A stretch of 46,275 nt of DNA from Trueperaceae bacterium (lineage in GTDB: Bacteria; Deinococcota; Deinococci; Deinococcales; Trueperaceae): positions 1 to 46,275 of the forward strand of contig JAHEBB010000002.1 in the NCBI GenBank assembly GCA_024642575.1, given 5' to 3'. Below, in pieces: positions 28,007 to 36,709 of this stretch. Position 1 is the first letter of the stretch. Each line of letters begins with the position of its first letter. The notes under the pieces are model-generated. The model was not told the origin of the DNA. It did no database searches and saw only the letters and a program-made list of their open reading frames with translations. Made by a program: the position numbers and the translations under genes.

Positions 28007-28870
28007 TCAGCGCCTTATTAAAATGCCTGCCTTTATCAACTCTGCAAGCGCGTCACGCTCGAGCAGTTCGGCATTGTGAGGGACTTTCAAAAGGGCATGG
28101 CGAAACCCTGAACGCAAAAGGGTGGTGCGCGTTTTACCTAAAAAGTCTGAGACCGCCTTTTTATAAGCCCTGACCTCATCGGGGCCAACAACCAATTTTT
28201 CACCTGTTTCAAGGTCATGAAGCTCGAGCTGCTCCTCATCAGGATGAAGGTCAGACTCCGCCATGATGTGGATAAAGCTGGCATCTAGACCTCTTGTTTT
28301 GAGGGCCACCAGTGCTGTTTCAAACGAATTGGCATCAAACAAATCTGAAATAACCAAAACCAAACCTGCTCCTGCTTTAAACCTGGTCTTAAGCGCAAAA
28401 TCTTTTAAGGAGGCGACAACACCCTCATTGACTTGAGCGTCTTTTGCCTGATCAATAAAAGCCCAGGTTTGAGCAATGCTGGCACGCCCCTGCACGGGGC
28501 GATTGTGACTGCCATCAAGCAAAAAAACCTGGCTCAAACTGTCGCGTTGGGCAACGTAGCTAAGCACATTGGCAACCATTTTGGCAAATTTTCCTTTTGA
28601 GCCAAGGCGCATGCTAAGGCTATTGTCTAAAACCACATAAAGCGCAATATTCCGCTCTGCTTGATAGAGTCTGGTATAAAGCTTTTCGGTACGAGCATAA
28701 ACTTTCCAGTCAACATAACGTAACTCATCGCCCGGTTGATAAGGGCGAAAATCATAAAATTCGACGCTTTGACCAGCTTCTTTAGCAAGACGCTCCCCTG
28801 AAAAACGGCTGAGCGCTTTGGACGCCAAAGCGTAACGGTCTAAGAGGGCTCGAGTGTGAGCTGAAATCAT
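28007..28870 (-). CDS. DUF58 domain protein (MoxR-associated, vWA-like)
   Basis: 287 residues. Core DUF58 signature YDFRPYQPGDELRYVDWKVYARTEKLYTRLY near residue 40-70, followed by a vWA-like strand with the MIDAS-type motif LDNSLSM. These proteins are normally paired with MoxR ATPases and are thought to take part in metal insertion or complex assembly. It follows moxR by 19 bp. The transglutaminase-like and BatA/BatB genes that often accompany the pair are absent. Confidence 0.9.
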   Translation of the reverse strand: MISAHTRALLDRYALASKALSRFSGERLAKEAGQSVEFYDFRPYQPGDELRYVDWKVYARTEKLYTRLYQAERNIALYVVLDNSLSMRLGSKGKFAKMVANVLSYVAQRDSLSQVFLLDGSHNRPVQGRASIAQTWAFIDQAKDAQVNEGVVASLKDFALKTRFKAGAGLVLVISDLFDANSFETALVALKTRGLDASFIHIMAESDLHPDEEQLELHDLETGEKLVVGPDEVRAYKKAVSDFLGKTRTTLLRSGFRHALLKVPHNAELLERDALAELIKAGILIRR

Positions 28871-28889
28871 AAGACTAAGCTACCGAAAC

Positions 28890-29849
28890 TCATCCTTTTT
28901 CGACCTTCTTAATCACATCTCCTAAGATGTCATCAGGGTTTGCGCCTTCAACTTCAGCCTCAAAGCTTAGAAGCAAGCGGTGTCTTAGCGCAGGAAAAGA
29001 GGCACGCCTTATATCTTCGAGTTCAACGTGGGGTCTGGCGGCTGCCAACGCGTAACCTTTGGCTGCCAGGGCTATCGCTTGCGCACCCCTGGGGCTGGCA
29101 CCTAGTCTTACTTGCGGGTGGCTATGGGTTGCCTCAGTCAGGCGAACAATATAATCAATAGCTGTACTTGAGATAGGCACACTACGAAGCATGGTTTGCA
29201 GTTCCAGCAGTTCTCGCTGAGAAAAGATAGGCTCGAGCCTGGTTTCTGAGCTACCTGTCGTGGTTAAGAGAATACGACCTAAAGTTGCGGCATCGGGCCG
29301 ATTGATCAGCAGTTTAAACAAAAAGCGGTCAAGCTGCGCTTCAGGTAAGGGGTAGGTTCCTTCCATCTCCAAAGGGTTTTGGGTGGCTAAAACCACAAAG
29401 GGGTTGGGCAAACCATACTCTGAGCCTGAAACTGTAACTTTGCGTTCTTGCATGGCTTCAAGCATGGCAGACTGCGTTTTAGGCGTCGCACGGTTGATCT
29501 CGTCAGCTAAGACAAGATGATGAAAAATGGGTCCTTGCTGAAACTCAAATCTCGAGCCGTTAGCTTCTTCAATAAAAACCATAGTTCCTGTAACATCGGC
29601 TGGCATAAGATCAGGGGTAAATTGTATCCGCCCAAAACTGAGCTGGGTTACTTCAGAAAGGGCTCTGACCAAACGCGTTTTCCCCAAACCCGGGGCCCCT
29701 TCAATAAGCACATGGCCTTTGGCTAAAACAGCGATGAGCAAATCTTCAATAACTCGCTCCTGGCCTAAGATAATACGTGAAATTTGCTCACGAAGGGCTT
29801 GAAATTTCTTGGTAAAGGTCTCAAAGCTTAAGTTCTTCTGGGTATCCAT
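28890..29849 (-). CDS. MoxR-family AAA+ ATPase
   Basis: Chaperone-like AAA+ protein. Start at 29849 (GAAAGG 5 nt upstream) rather than the in-frame ATG at 29870, giving 319 residues. Walker A GAPGLGKTRLV, Walker B LVLADEINRATPKTQSAMLEAMQE, sensor 1 FVVLATQNPLEMEGTYPLPEAQLDRF and the C-terminal lid with GASPRGAQAI are intact. Likely partner of the downstream DUF58 protein. Confidence 0.94.
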   Translation of the reverse strand: MDTQKNLSFETFTKKFQALREQISRIILGQERVIEDLLIAVLAKGHVLIEGAPGLGKTRLVRALSEVTQLSFGRIQFTPDLMPADVTGTMVFIEEANGSRFEFQQGPIFHHLVLADEINRATPKTQSAMLEAMQERKVTVSGSEYGLPNPFVVLATQNPLEMEGTYPLPEAQLDRFLFKLLINRPDAATLGRILLTTTGSSETRLEPIFSQRELLELQTMLRSVPISSTAIDYIVRLTEATHSHPQVRLGASPRGAQAIALAAKGYALAAARPHVELEDIRRASFPALRHRLLLSFEAEVEGANPDDILGDVIKKVEKG

Positions 29850-29870
29850 AATGCCTTTCTCTCTATACAA

Positions 29871-30153
29871 AACTGCTTCAGCAAGGTCTAAGCTTAAATC
29901 GTTAAAACGTAACTATATACTATTACATGCAAGTCATAGACTTTTATTAGGTATTACATCAAGTTTAGGGTTACATCTACCGCAAAAGCCAAAAAATACG
30001 CTAAGCTAAAGAACAAAGTTTCGTTAAGATCCTAACTTATAAGGCCTTTTAAAGGCTAGGTTAGCTTAACTGAACGTAACACAAGCGTCAAAATGCTACT
30101 ATCAGCTAGCACACGATAACGCCCCTAGAAAGGCAAACCTAGAGCGAATTAGT
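29871..30153. other. Divergent promoter region between moxR and a GNAT gene
   Basis: AT-rich 283 bp. Holds ATATACT-like hexamers near 29914-29922 that could drive either direction, and an imperfect palindrome at 30031-30064 (CTAAC ... GCCTTT/AAAGGC ... GTTAG). TGC-TACTAT at 30094-30102 is an extended -10 candidate for the GNAT gene. No gene seen. Confidence 0.4.
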
Positions 30154-30762
30154 ATGGCACTCTTAAATTTACGAAGCCCAGCCAAACCTATACATGCTGA
30201 TTTATGCTTTGGGAGGGTGAGCCTTCGGCCTCTACAGGCACTAAGTCAACAAGACTGGCAGCGTATTGCTGTACATTTTCGCGACTCGGAAATTGCTCAT
30301 TTAAATGGTACACCCCCCAACCGCATGCCTCTTTGGTTTTTAAAACGTGTGCTCAAAGCAGATAGTCGCCGCCCAGACCGTGAAACCTTTGGCATCTATG
30401 ATGAAGGTGATGCTTATATTGGCACGATTGAACTCTATGACATTGGCTTTGATAGCGCGACCTTAGGCATTATCATTGGTGAACGTAGCCACTGGAGCAA
30501 AGGATATGGTCCAGAAGCAATTTATGCGCTTTTGAGTTTTGCCTTTCATGATTTACAGTTACGCCGCATTACCTTAAGTACGTTTGAAGATAATTTGAGA
30601 GCGCAAACGGCCTTTAAGAAAGCTGGGTTTCGCGAACTGCGCCGCATCAAGAATTATCAGGGTCGTGTTGATGTACAAATGGAAATCGGCAAGCAAAGCT
30701 GGCTCGAGCATAAACGTAGCTACGAGCAAACAGGTCGTTTTGAAGAACCTGACCAGCCCTAA
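30154..30762 (+). CDS. GNAT N-acetyltransferase, RimJ/RimL-like
   Basis: 202 residues. The acetyl-CoA site is visible in LGIIIGERSHWSKGYGPEAIYALLSFAF (split over the Q/RxxGxG/A loop as SKGYGP) and the C-terminal LRRITLSTFEDNLRAQTAFKKAGFRE is the classic GNAT motif B. This pattern is that of the RimJ/RimL subgroup acting on protein N-termini or small amines; the substrate is not determinable. Followed 21 nt later by a small membrane protein gene. Confidence 0.88.
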   Translation: MALLNLRSPAKPIHADLCFGRVSLRPLQALSQQDWQRIAVHFRDSEIAHLNGTPPNRMPLWFLKRVLKADSRRPDRETFGIYDEGDAYIGTIELYDIGFDSATLGIIIGERSHWSKGYGPEAIYALLSFAFHDLQLRRITLSTFEDNLRAQTAFKKAGFRELRRIKNYQGRVDVQMEIGKQSWLEHKRSYEQTGRFEEPDQP

Positions 30763-30783
30763 GCTTTATGTGCCTAATCTCTG

Positions 30784-31041
30784 ATGCTTAAAAAACGTTT
30801 TGCGCTCATCCTTGGTTTCATACTTTTGGGCCTCGCAATTTTTAGCCTTGGCCTTTATTTATTTCAACACAGCCAAATAAGTATTGGGGAAACGAGTGAT
30901 GAAGGCCTTAGTGTGCGCAGCCATTTTCCGCAAGCCGATTGCCAAAAAACCATCTCAGCCAAGTTCCCTTTTGTTAGGTTTAAGTGTGAGGAAAAGCTCG
31001 AGCCAGAAAAGCTCGAGCCTGAGAATTCAAGCACCGAATAA
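30784..31041 (+). CDS. Small single-pass membrane protein of unknown function
   Basis: 85 residues: a basic start (MLKKR), one membrane helix (about 6-27), then a short outside region with two cysteines (DCQKT, FKCEE) and an acidic tail with a duplicated KLEPE unit, encoded by a direct repeat of GAAAAGCTCGAGCC (30991-31018). No Shine-Dalgarno site is evident; it may be translated by coupling to the GNAT gene. No family recognised. Confidence 0.6.
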   Translation: MLKKRFALILGFILLGLAIFSLGLYLFQHSQISIGETSDEGLSVRSHFPQADCQKTISAKFPFVRFKCEEKLEPEKLEPENSSTE

Positions 31042-31052
31042 ACCTTTCTTGA

Positions 31053-31058
31053 TACATT
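31053..31058 (+). promoter_or_regulatory. -10 box of the M20 amidohydrolase gene, leaderless start
   Basis: TACATT 6 nt before the ATG at 31065. No good -35. Confidence 0.4.
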
Positions 31059-31064
31059 AGGCGT

Positions 31065-32252
31065 ATGACTTATACCTCCCTTCTAAATGAAGCCAAGGCA
31101 CTTCAACCCCAACTTCAAAACTGGCGCAGACAGATTCACCGCTACCCAGAACTAAGTTTTAGTGAGCATAAAACGGCAGACTTGGTTACTGAAAATCTCA
31201 AAACTCTAGACATTCCCTTCCAAGCTGGGGTTGCCAAAACAGGCATTGTAGCGACCATTCGGGGCATAGGGGAAAAAACCATTGGTTTACGCGCTGATAT
31301 GGACGCCTTGCCCATTCAGGAAGAAAATTCAACGGAATTTGACAGTGAGTGCCCTGGGCTTATGCACGCTTGCGGTCATGACGCTCACACGGCCATGCTT
31401 TTAGGAGCAGCTCGGCTTCTTAAACAAAAAGCGGATAAAGGCGAACTCAAAGGGAACATCCGCCTGCTTTTTCAACCTAGCGAAGAAGACTGGGATGAAA
31501 CAGGAAAATCTGGTGCTCGTTATATGGTTGAAGAAGGCGCACTTAAGGGTCTTGACGCTGTGTTTGGCCTGCATGTTGAGGCAGCTTTGGATGTGGGTCA
31601 AATCAGTACGCGAGAAGGCCCCATGCTGGCAGCGGTAGATGATTTTGTGTTAACCCTCAAAGGTATTGGCGGTCATGCTGCCGACCCTCATTTAACCACC
31701 GATGTTATTGCTCTTAGTGGTTTAGTCATCAATGCGATTCATCAGATTGTCAGTCGCCGCCTTGACCCCATGCAGCATGGTCTCATTACTATAGGTAGTA
31801 TTCATGGAGGTCATGCCAGTAATGTCATTGATTCCAAGATCGTCATGACGGGAACCCTTCGAAGCTTAAGTCAAGAGGCCAGGGTCAAACTCAAACAGGA
31901 GCTAAATAATGCTTGCAGTTTGGTCAAAGCGTTTGGCGCAGACTTCGATTTGCTCATTCAAGACGGTTACCCCGTTACCAGCAATGACCCCAGTACGACA
32001 AAAATAGCCTTAAAGGCTTTAGAAAAGCTGATTGGGAAAACCCATACCAAAGAAGCGCCCATCCAACTGGGGAGCGAAGATTTTAGCTTTATGGCTGAGC
32101 AGGTACCTGCTTGCTTTATGATGCTGGGAGTAAGAAACCCAAGCTGGAAAAGGGATTACCCTGTCCACACTTCAACTTTTAGGATAGATGAGTCCGCACT
32201 TGCCATTGGCACAGCTAGTCTTTGTGCTGCGGCGCTCGAGTCTTTGGCTTAA
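31065..32252 (+). CDS. M20-family metal-dependent amidohydrolase
   Basis: 395 residues, of the N-acyl-amino acid / hippurate / IAA-amino acid hydrolase group (M20D). Metal-site segments: RADMDALPIQEEN (Asp79 region), HACGHDAHTAML (Cys103, His105), LLFQPSEED, and FGLHVEAALDVGQI. The dimerisation domain begins near DDFVLTLKGIGGHAADPH. It hydrolyses N-acyl or peptide-like amide bonds; exact substrate unknown. Confidence 0.92.
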   Translation: MTYTSLLNEAKALQPQLQNWRRQIHRYPELSFSEHKTADLVTENLKTLDIPFQAGVAKTGIVATIRGIGEKTIGLRADMDALPIQEENSTEFDSECPGLMHACGHDAHTAMLLGAARLLKQKADKGELKGNIRLLFQPSEEDWDETGKSGARYMVEEGALKGLDAVFGLHVEAALDVGQISTREGPMLAAVDDFVLTLKGIGGHAADPHLTTDVIALSGLVINAIHQIVSRRLDPMQHGLITIGSIHGGHASNVIDSKIVMTGTLRSLSQEARVKLKQELNNACSLVKAFGADFDLLIQDGYPVTSNDPSTTKIALKALEKLIGKTHTKEAPIQLGSEDFSFMAEQVPACFMMLGVRNPSWKRDYPVHTSTFRIDESALAIGTASLCAAALESLA

Positions 32253-32392
32253 GGCATCCGTAATAGTAAGACTTGGTAAAAGCCTTCCCCTTGGCCTATT
32301 TTGATTGATAAGAGGTACTGCCTGAAAGAATATAGTTAATTCCTACAGAGCTAAAAGGTCCTAAAACGTAAGCTGTTGGTACTGGGTTAAGT

Positions 32393-32412
32393 GTTTAGAG
32401 CTTTCTCTAAAC
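32393..32412 (+). promoter_or_regulatory. Inverted repeat upstream of the two-component cluster
   Basis: GTTTAGAG-CTTT-CTCTAAAC, a perfect 8-bp stem, ends 39 nt before the sensor kinase start. It could be an operator; absence of a following T-run argues against a terminator. Confidence 0.5.
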
Positions 32413-32451
32413 TCAGTTGCAAAAAATAATGCACAACACCCAAGGGCTAAA

Positions 32452-34470
32452 ATGACAGTGAAATTGGACTCACAACAAAGATTAGCAGCCCTTGAAGATA
32501 CCGGCCTTCTTGATAGTCTTCCTGATATTGCTTTTGATCGCCTAACCCGATTGGTTCAAAAGCTTCTTAATGTGCCTGTCTCTCTCATCTCGCTGATTGA
32601 CGACCAAAGGCAGTTTTTTAAAAGTGCAATGGGTTTAGCTGAACCTTTGGCGACGGAGCGCGAGACTCCCTTATCCCATTCGTTTTGTCAATTTGTAGTA
32701 AAAGATAACCAAGCCCTCGTCATCAAGGATTCAAACCAGCACCTAATTTATAAAGACCACCCTGCCAACACCGAGCTGGGGGTCACGGCCTACCTGGGTA
32801 TTCCCTTAAAAACCCCCAGTCAAGAAGTCATAGGTGCCCTATGTGCGATTGACTCTGAGCCCAGGCAGTGGACCGCAGATGAAATGGCGATTTTAAATGA
32901 TATTGCCGAAATTGCCATGTCTGAAATTGCCATGCGGCAGGCTCTGAGAGAGAAAGAGGCTTTTCACCGAGATTTAGAGCAAGGTTGGAGCCGCTTACGT
33001 AATCTGATTGACAATCTTTTTTGCTTTGTAGGTTTATTGACTCCTGAAGGTATCTTGATAGAAGCAAACAAGCCAGCGCTCGAGGCTGCAAAATTGAGCG
33101 CAAGCGATGTTATAGGCAAATCTTTTGAAGAAACCTATTGGTGGACTTATGACGCTAAGGTGCAAAACCAGCTAAAAGAGGCTATAGCAAAAGCGAGATC
33201 AGGTGAAACCTCCCGCTATGATGTTCTTATTCGGCTAGCAGAGGGTGAGTTTATAACCATTGATTTTATGCTAGCTCCCATTTTTGACGAGGCAGGAACA
33301 GTTACTTATCTTGTGCCTTCAGGTCTTGATGTTAGTGGGCGTATCGAAAGCCAAAACCGTCTTAAACGTCAATCTGAGATGCTCAATCTAGCCCATGACG
33401 CCATCATAGTCTGGTCTCGGGAACAAGGCATAGAAAGCTGGAACAAAGGCGCGGCAGAACTTTATGGCTTTAGTGAAAAAGAAGCTCTTGGCTGCACTAC
33501 GCATGAGCTTTTAAAAACACGACACCCTATGTCCCTGCCAAAGTTTGAAGCACTCTTAGCTTTAAAAGGCGAGTGGGAAGGGGAAGTTAGTCATCAAAGC
33601 AAATCAGGGCAGGAAATAACGGTATCTACCCGCCATCAAGTTATTGATAAAAAAGCCTTTCGCGTGCTCGAAATCAACCGAGATATCAGTGAGCAAACAA
33701 GGGTTAAAGAAGCCCTCGTTGCCCTTAATGGAGATTTGGAAAATCGGGTTCAGCAAAGAACGCTCGAGCTCGAGCGTAGCTTAGAAGAACTTAACCAGTT
33801 TACCTATGTTGCTTCTCACGATTTAAAAGCGCCCTTAAGAGCCATTGATAATCTGGCTACCTGGATCGAAGAGGATGCTAGCGCTCATCTGCCTGCTGCC
33901 TCGAAAAGGCATCTGGGCCTTATGAAAGGCAGAATTCACAGGCTCGAGCGTCTCCTGGAAGATCTTCTTGCCTATTCAAGGGCAGACCGCACCAGCTATA
34001 ACCTTGAAGCGTTTAACCTAACTGAGCTTATCGAAAGCATCATAGAGATGCTCAATCCAAACAAATCTTTTAAAATTACAGTAAGGTCTGAAATTCAGAC
34101 TATCTGTAGCACTCGAGTGCCCCTTGAAACCGTTATTCGCAATCTGGTTAATAACGCTCTAAAGCACCATGACCGTGAGCAAGGCAAAATTGATATTAAG
34201 ACCTGGCAGCAAGATGATTATTTACACGTCTTGGTAAGCGATGACGGGCCAGGTATTGACTCACATTACTTCGATAAGATTTTTATGATTTTTCAAACCT
34301 TGCAACCCCGCGACAAAGTTGAAAGCAGTGGCGTGGGGCTGGCAATCGTTAAAAAATTAGTCGAGAGTCACGGGGGAGTTATCAAGCTTGAGTCGGAACT
34401 TGGTAAAGGCTCGAGCTTTTCTTTTAGCTGGCAATTAGCGCTCGAGCCCTTGAATGAGAGGTCTAGGTAA
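32452..34470 (+). CDS. Sensor histidine kinase with GAF-PAS-PAS-HisKA-HATPase domains
   Basis: 672 residues, no membrane helix, so a cytosolic sensor. GAF domain (about 20-165, with the FCQFVV and LGVTAYLGIPL segments), PAS (about 180-300), PAS (about 305-420), coiled coil (about 420-448, with NRVQQRTLELERSLEEL), HisKA with phospho-His456 in FTYVASHDLKAPLRAI, and an ATPase domain with NLVNNALKHH, DDGPGID and GVGLAIVKK. The HisKA type resembles bacteriophytochrome-linked kinases, but the GAF has no phytochrome PHY domain or obvious chromophore Cys. AAGGG lies 7 nt before the start. Immediately followed (TAAATG) by a receiver. Confidence 0.93.
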   Translation: MTVKLDSQQRLAALEDTGLLDSLPDIAFDRLTRLVQKLLNVPVSLISLIDDQRQFFKSAMGLAEPLATERETPLSHSFCQFVVKDNQALVIKDSNQHLIYKDHPANTELGVTAYLGIPLKTPSQEVIGALCAIDSEPRQWTADEMAILNDIAEIAMSEIAMRQALREKEAFHRDLEQGWSRLRNLIDNLFCFVGLLTPEGILIEANKPALEAAKLSASDVIGKSFEETYWWTYDAKVQNQLKEAIAKARSGETSRYDVLIRLAEGEFITIDFMLAPIFDEAGTVTYLVPSGLDVSGRIESQNRLKRQSEMLNLAHDAIIVWSREQGIESWNKGAAELYGFSEKEALGCTTHELLKTRHPMSLPKFEALLALKGEWEGEVSHQSKSGQEITVSTRHQVIDKKAFRVLEINRDISEQTRVKEALVALNGDLENRVQQRTLELERSLEELNQFTYVASHDLKAPLRAIDNLATWIEEDASAHLPAASKRHLGLMKGRIHRLERLLEDLLAYSRADRTSYNLEAFNLTELIESIIEMLNPNKSFKITVRSEIQTICSTRVPLETVIRNLVNNALKHHDREQGKIDIKTWQQDDYLHVLVSDDGPGIDSHYFDKIFMIFQTLQPRDKVESSGVGLAIVKKLVESHGGVIKLESELGKGSSFSFSWQLALEPLNERSR

Positions 34471-34905
34471 ATGGAAACCAAACATATCAATTTGCTTTTG
34501 GTTGAAGACGATGATGTCGATGCTGAAGCTATTCAGCGCGCGTTTATCAGGCAGCGAATCGCCAATCCTTTTACCGTTGTAGCCAACGGTATAGAAGCGC
34601 TCAAATGTTTACGCGGTGAAGATGGCTATGAGCGCCTCGCCAGACCTTTTATGATTCTTTTAGACATCAATATGCCAAAAATGAACGGCATTGAATTTTT
34701 GCAAACCTTACGTAAAGACCCTGACTTATCCTCAAGCATTGTTTTTATCCTTACCACCTCAAACCGCGATGAAGACAAAATGGCCACCTACCGCGAACAC
34801 ATTGCGGGCTATTTGCTTAAATCAAGGGCAGGGGCTGATTTTTTACAACTCATTGAAATGCTTGATGCCTACTGGCGCGTGGTTGAATTGCCTCCGGAGC
34901 ATTAG
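34471..34905 (+). CDS. Stand-alone response regulator receiver, Rcp1-like
   Basis: 144 residues, a single CheY-like domain. Acidic pocket EDDDVD near residue 12, phospho-acceptor Asp65 in ILLDINMPKMNG, and Lys in YLLKS. The spacing with RPFMILLDINMPKMNGIEFL is that of Rcp1-type regulators that serve phytochrome-like kinases, fitting the kinase just upstream. No output domain. Start abuts the kinase stop and its stop abuts the next start (TAGATG). Confidence 0.92.
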   Translation: METKHINLLLVEDDDVDAEAIQRAFIRQRIANPFTVVANGIEALKCLRGEDGYERLARPFMILLDINMPKMNGIEFLQTLRKDPDLSSSIVFILTTSNRDEDKMATYREHIAGYLLKSRAGADFLQLIEMLDAYWRVVELPPEH

Positions 34906-36003
34906 ATGATAAAGCAGACTCTGGAAATCGCCATTATCGACGATGATGAAGTTGATCGGGAAACAGTATGCCGTTTGCTAAAGGGTCAGCATACTTGTTA
35001 TGAGGCCGCTACAGAACAGGAAGCCTATAGCCTCTTGGAAGAACACGCGATTGACTGTGTTTTGCTTGATTATCACTTGCCCAAGGCAGACACCTTTAAA
35101 CTGCTAAGCAGCTGTGTCGATCACTTTATTCCAGTCATTGTCCTGACAGGGGATGAGCGCCCAGAAGTTATTGTTAAAACGCTGCAACAAGGTGCTCAGG
35201 ATTATCTGGTTAAAGGCGATGTCAATCAGACCATGCTTAACTACGCTATCGCCAACGCCCTTGAAAAAGTAAGCTTGCGCAAGCGGCTTGATGAAAAGAA
35301 TCATCGTCTGGAAGAAAAAAACGAGCAACTAAGAAAACTGGCTTCAGACCTAACCCTAGCTGAGCAGCGCGAACGGCACCGCATTGCCCAAATTTTGCAT
35401 GATGATTTGCAGCAGCAGGTTTTCGGTGCGCAAATCATGCTAAGGAGTGTCCAGCGAAAACTCGAAAAGTCCGATGCCGCAAACTTAAATGGCATTTATG
35501 AGCAGCTCGAGCGTATCATCCGCATTTCTAGAGAATTAACCGTCGATCTAAGTCCGCCCATCCTAAAAGGGGAAGGGCTATTTGAGACATTACGCTGGCT
35601 AGGCGATGAAATGTACAAACGTTATGAGTTAGAGGTTGAGCTTTCCCAAGGCAGTAACCTGTCTATTCCAGGAGAGAGTATGCGCATTTTCTTATTTCGC
35701 GTCATTAGAGAACTCCTCTTTAACGTAGTGAAACACTCAAAAACGCTGCAAGCTCACATTAGCCTTGAAGAAAAAGAGGATGAGCTTTGTATTAAAGTCA
35801 AAGACCAAGGTGCTGGTTTTGACACGACCAGGCTCGAGCCTGAGCACCAAGGGTTTGAGCACCACGGTTTTGAGCACCAAGGGTTTGGTCTTTACTCGGT
35901 TAAAGAGCAGCTCGAGCTCTTTGGTGGGCACTTTGAAATTGATAGTCAGATCGGTGCAGGCACGCAAGTCGTACTGAAACTCCCAGGTTATATTCTTTTA
36001 TGA
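34906..36003 (+). CDS. Receiver-histidine kinase hybrid (HisKA_3 / NarX-like)
   Basis: 365 residues: N-terminal receiver (phospho-Asp55 in VLLDYHLPKAD), coiled coil (about 122-155), HisKA_3 dimerisation helix with phospho-His165 in ERHRIAQILHDDLQQ, and a HATPase domain. The ATP lid contains a threefold repeat EHQGF/EHHGF/EHQGF just before the GFGL box, encoded by a 15-bp tandem repeat at 35842-35886. The architecture suggests it is regulated by phosphorylation of its own receiver and signals to a NarL-type receiver, such as the one 227 bp downstream. Confidence 0.92.
   Translation: MIKQTLEIAIIDDDEVDRETVCRLLKGQHTCYEAATEQEAYSLLEEHAIDCVLLDYHLPKADTFKLLSSCVDHFIPVIVLTGDERPEVIVKTLQQGAQDYLVKGDVNQTMLNYAIANALEKVSLRKRLDEKNHRLEEKNEQLRKLASDLTLAEQRERHRIAQILHDDLQQQVFGAQIMLRSVQRKLEKSDAANLNGIYEQLERIIRISRELTVDLSPPILKGEGLFETLRWLGDEMYKRYELEVELSQGSNLSIPGESMRIFLFRVIRELLFNVVKHSKTLQAHISLEEKEDELCIKVKDQGAGFDTTRLEPEHQGFEHHGFEHQGFGLYSVKEQLELFGGHFEIDSQIGAGTQVVLKLPGYILL
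35842..35886 (+). repeat. 15-bp tandem repeat, three copies, in-frame in the hybrid kinase gene
   Basis: GAGCACCAAGGGTTT, GAGCACCACGGTTTT, GAGCACCAAGGGTTT: two identical copies flanking one with two changes. Encodes EH(Q/H)GF three times. Confidence 0.95.
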
Positions 36004-36230
36004 AGGCGGTTTATCAGATTTTGGCTATGGGTTGTCCAAAAGCCCAGCGGAGATGGGTTTTACCTAATGTGCCCTCAAAATGGGTAAACTCAATCTCAAA
36101 ACCCTTTGTATGAGAGACCTGAGGTGTAACAAAAAGCAAGTATTTTTTGCTTATAAAGGTAGCGAGGCACTTACATTCTCCGCATACAGGCAAGTCTGCC
36201 TGATAATGCAACAAAGCAAGTTATTTTGAA

Positions 36231-36641
36231 ATGGAAAAAATAATGCAAACTGGCGAAATAAAACTAATCATCATTGACGATCATCAGGTCATTCGCAAAA
36301 ACCTGAAACATTTCCTGGAAGCGGAACCGCATCTCCTCATTTGTGCTGAAGCTGCCTCAGGGGAGGAGGCGCTGACACATCTCAAACACACTTCAATCGA
36401 TATGGCGCTTATTGATGTTTCTATGCCCGGTATGAGTGGGCTCGAGCTGCTAAAGATCTTAAGGCAGAACTATCCTGACATTAAATGCCTGATGGTCTCA
36501 GCGCATGCTCAGGCAGACTACGCTGAACAAGCCAAGGATTTAGGCGCAAGTGCCTATGTTTTAAAAGAAGAACCTTTAGATATTTTAGATGCAATTGAGC
36601 GGGTGAGCGCAGGGGATGGGTTTTTTCGCCTAGGAGGGTAA
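36231..36641 (+). CDS. NarL-type receiver without a DNA-binding domain
   Basis: 136 residues. Receiver with acidic pair DD (16-17), phospho-Asp62 in ALIDVSMPGMSGLELL and a conserved K in VLKEE. The sequence is that of the NarL/FixJ receiver family, but the LuxR-type helix-turn-helix expected after residue 125 is missing and no remnant is seen downstream. It is either a genuine single-domain regulator or an old truncation. Start ATG 36231 or 36243; neither has a clear Shine-Dalgarno site. Confidence 0.88.
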   Translation: MEKIMQTGEIKLIIIDDHQVIRKNLKHFLEAEPHLLICAEAASGEEALTHLKHTSIDMALIDVSMPGMSGLELLKILRQNYPDIKCLMVSAHAQADYAEQAKDLGASAYVLKEEPLDILDAIERVSAGDGFFRLGG

Positions 36642-36709
36642 TTGTCTAGGCTTAATATAGTCTTTCCAAAATTTATTAAGAATATGACGTTTTATGCTAA
36701 CCCTTACTA

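Noticed and set aside
30031-30064. Imperfect palindrome between moxR and GNAT as a terminator
   Set aside because: Stem too broken and no T-run; noted only as a possible operator within the intergenic entry.
36187-36202. CAGGCA-AGTC-TGCCTG hairpin as a terminator
   Set aside because: No T-run on either side; left as an unassigned short inverted repeat.
36014-36214. 66-codon minus-strand frame with a CGECKC motif in the gap between the hybrid kinase and the last receiver
   Set aside because: TTG start, no ribosome site, no family; some stretches look protein-like, but support is too thin to list as a gene.
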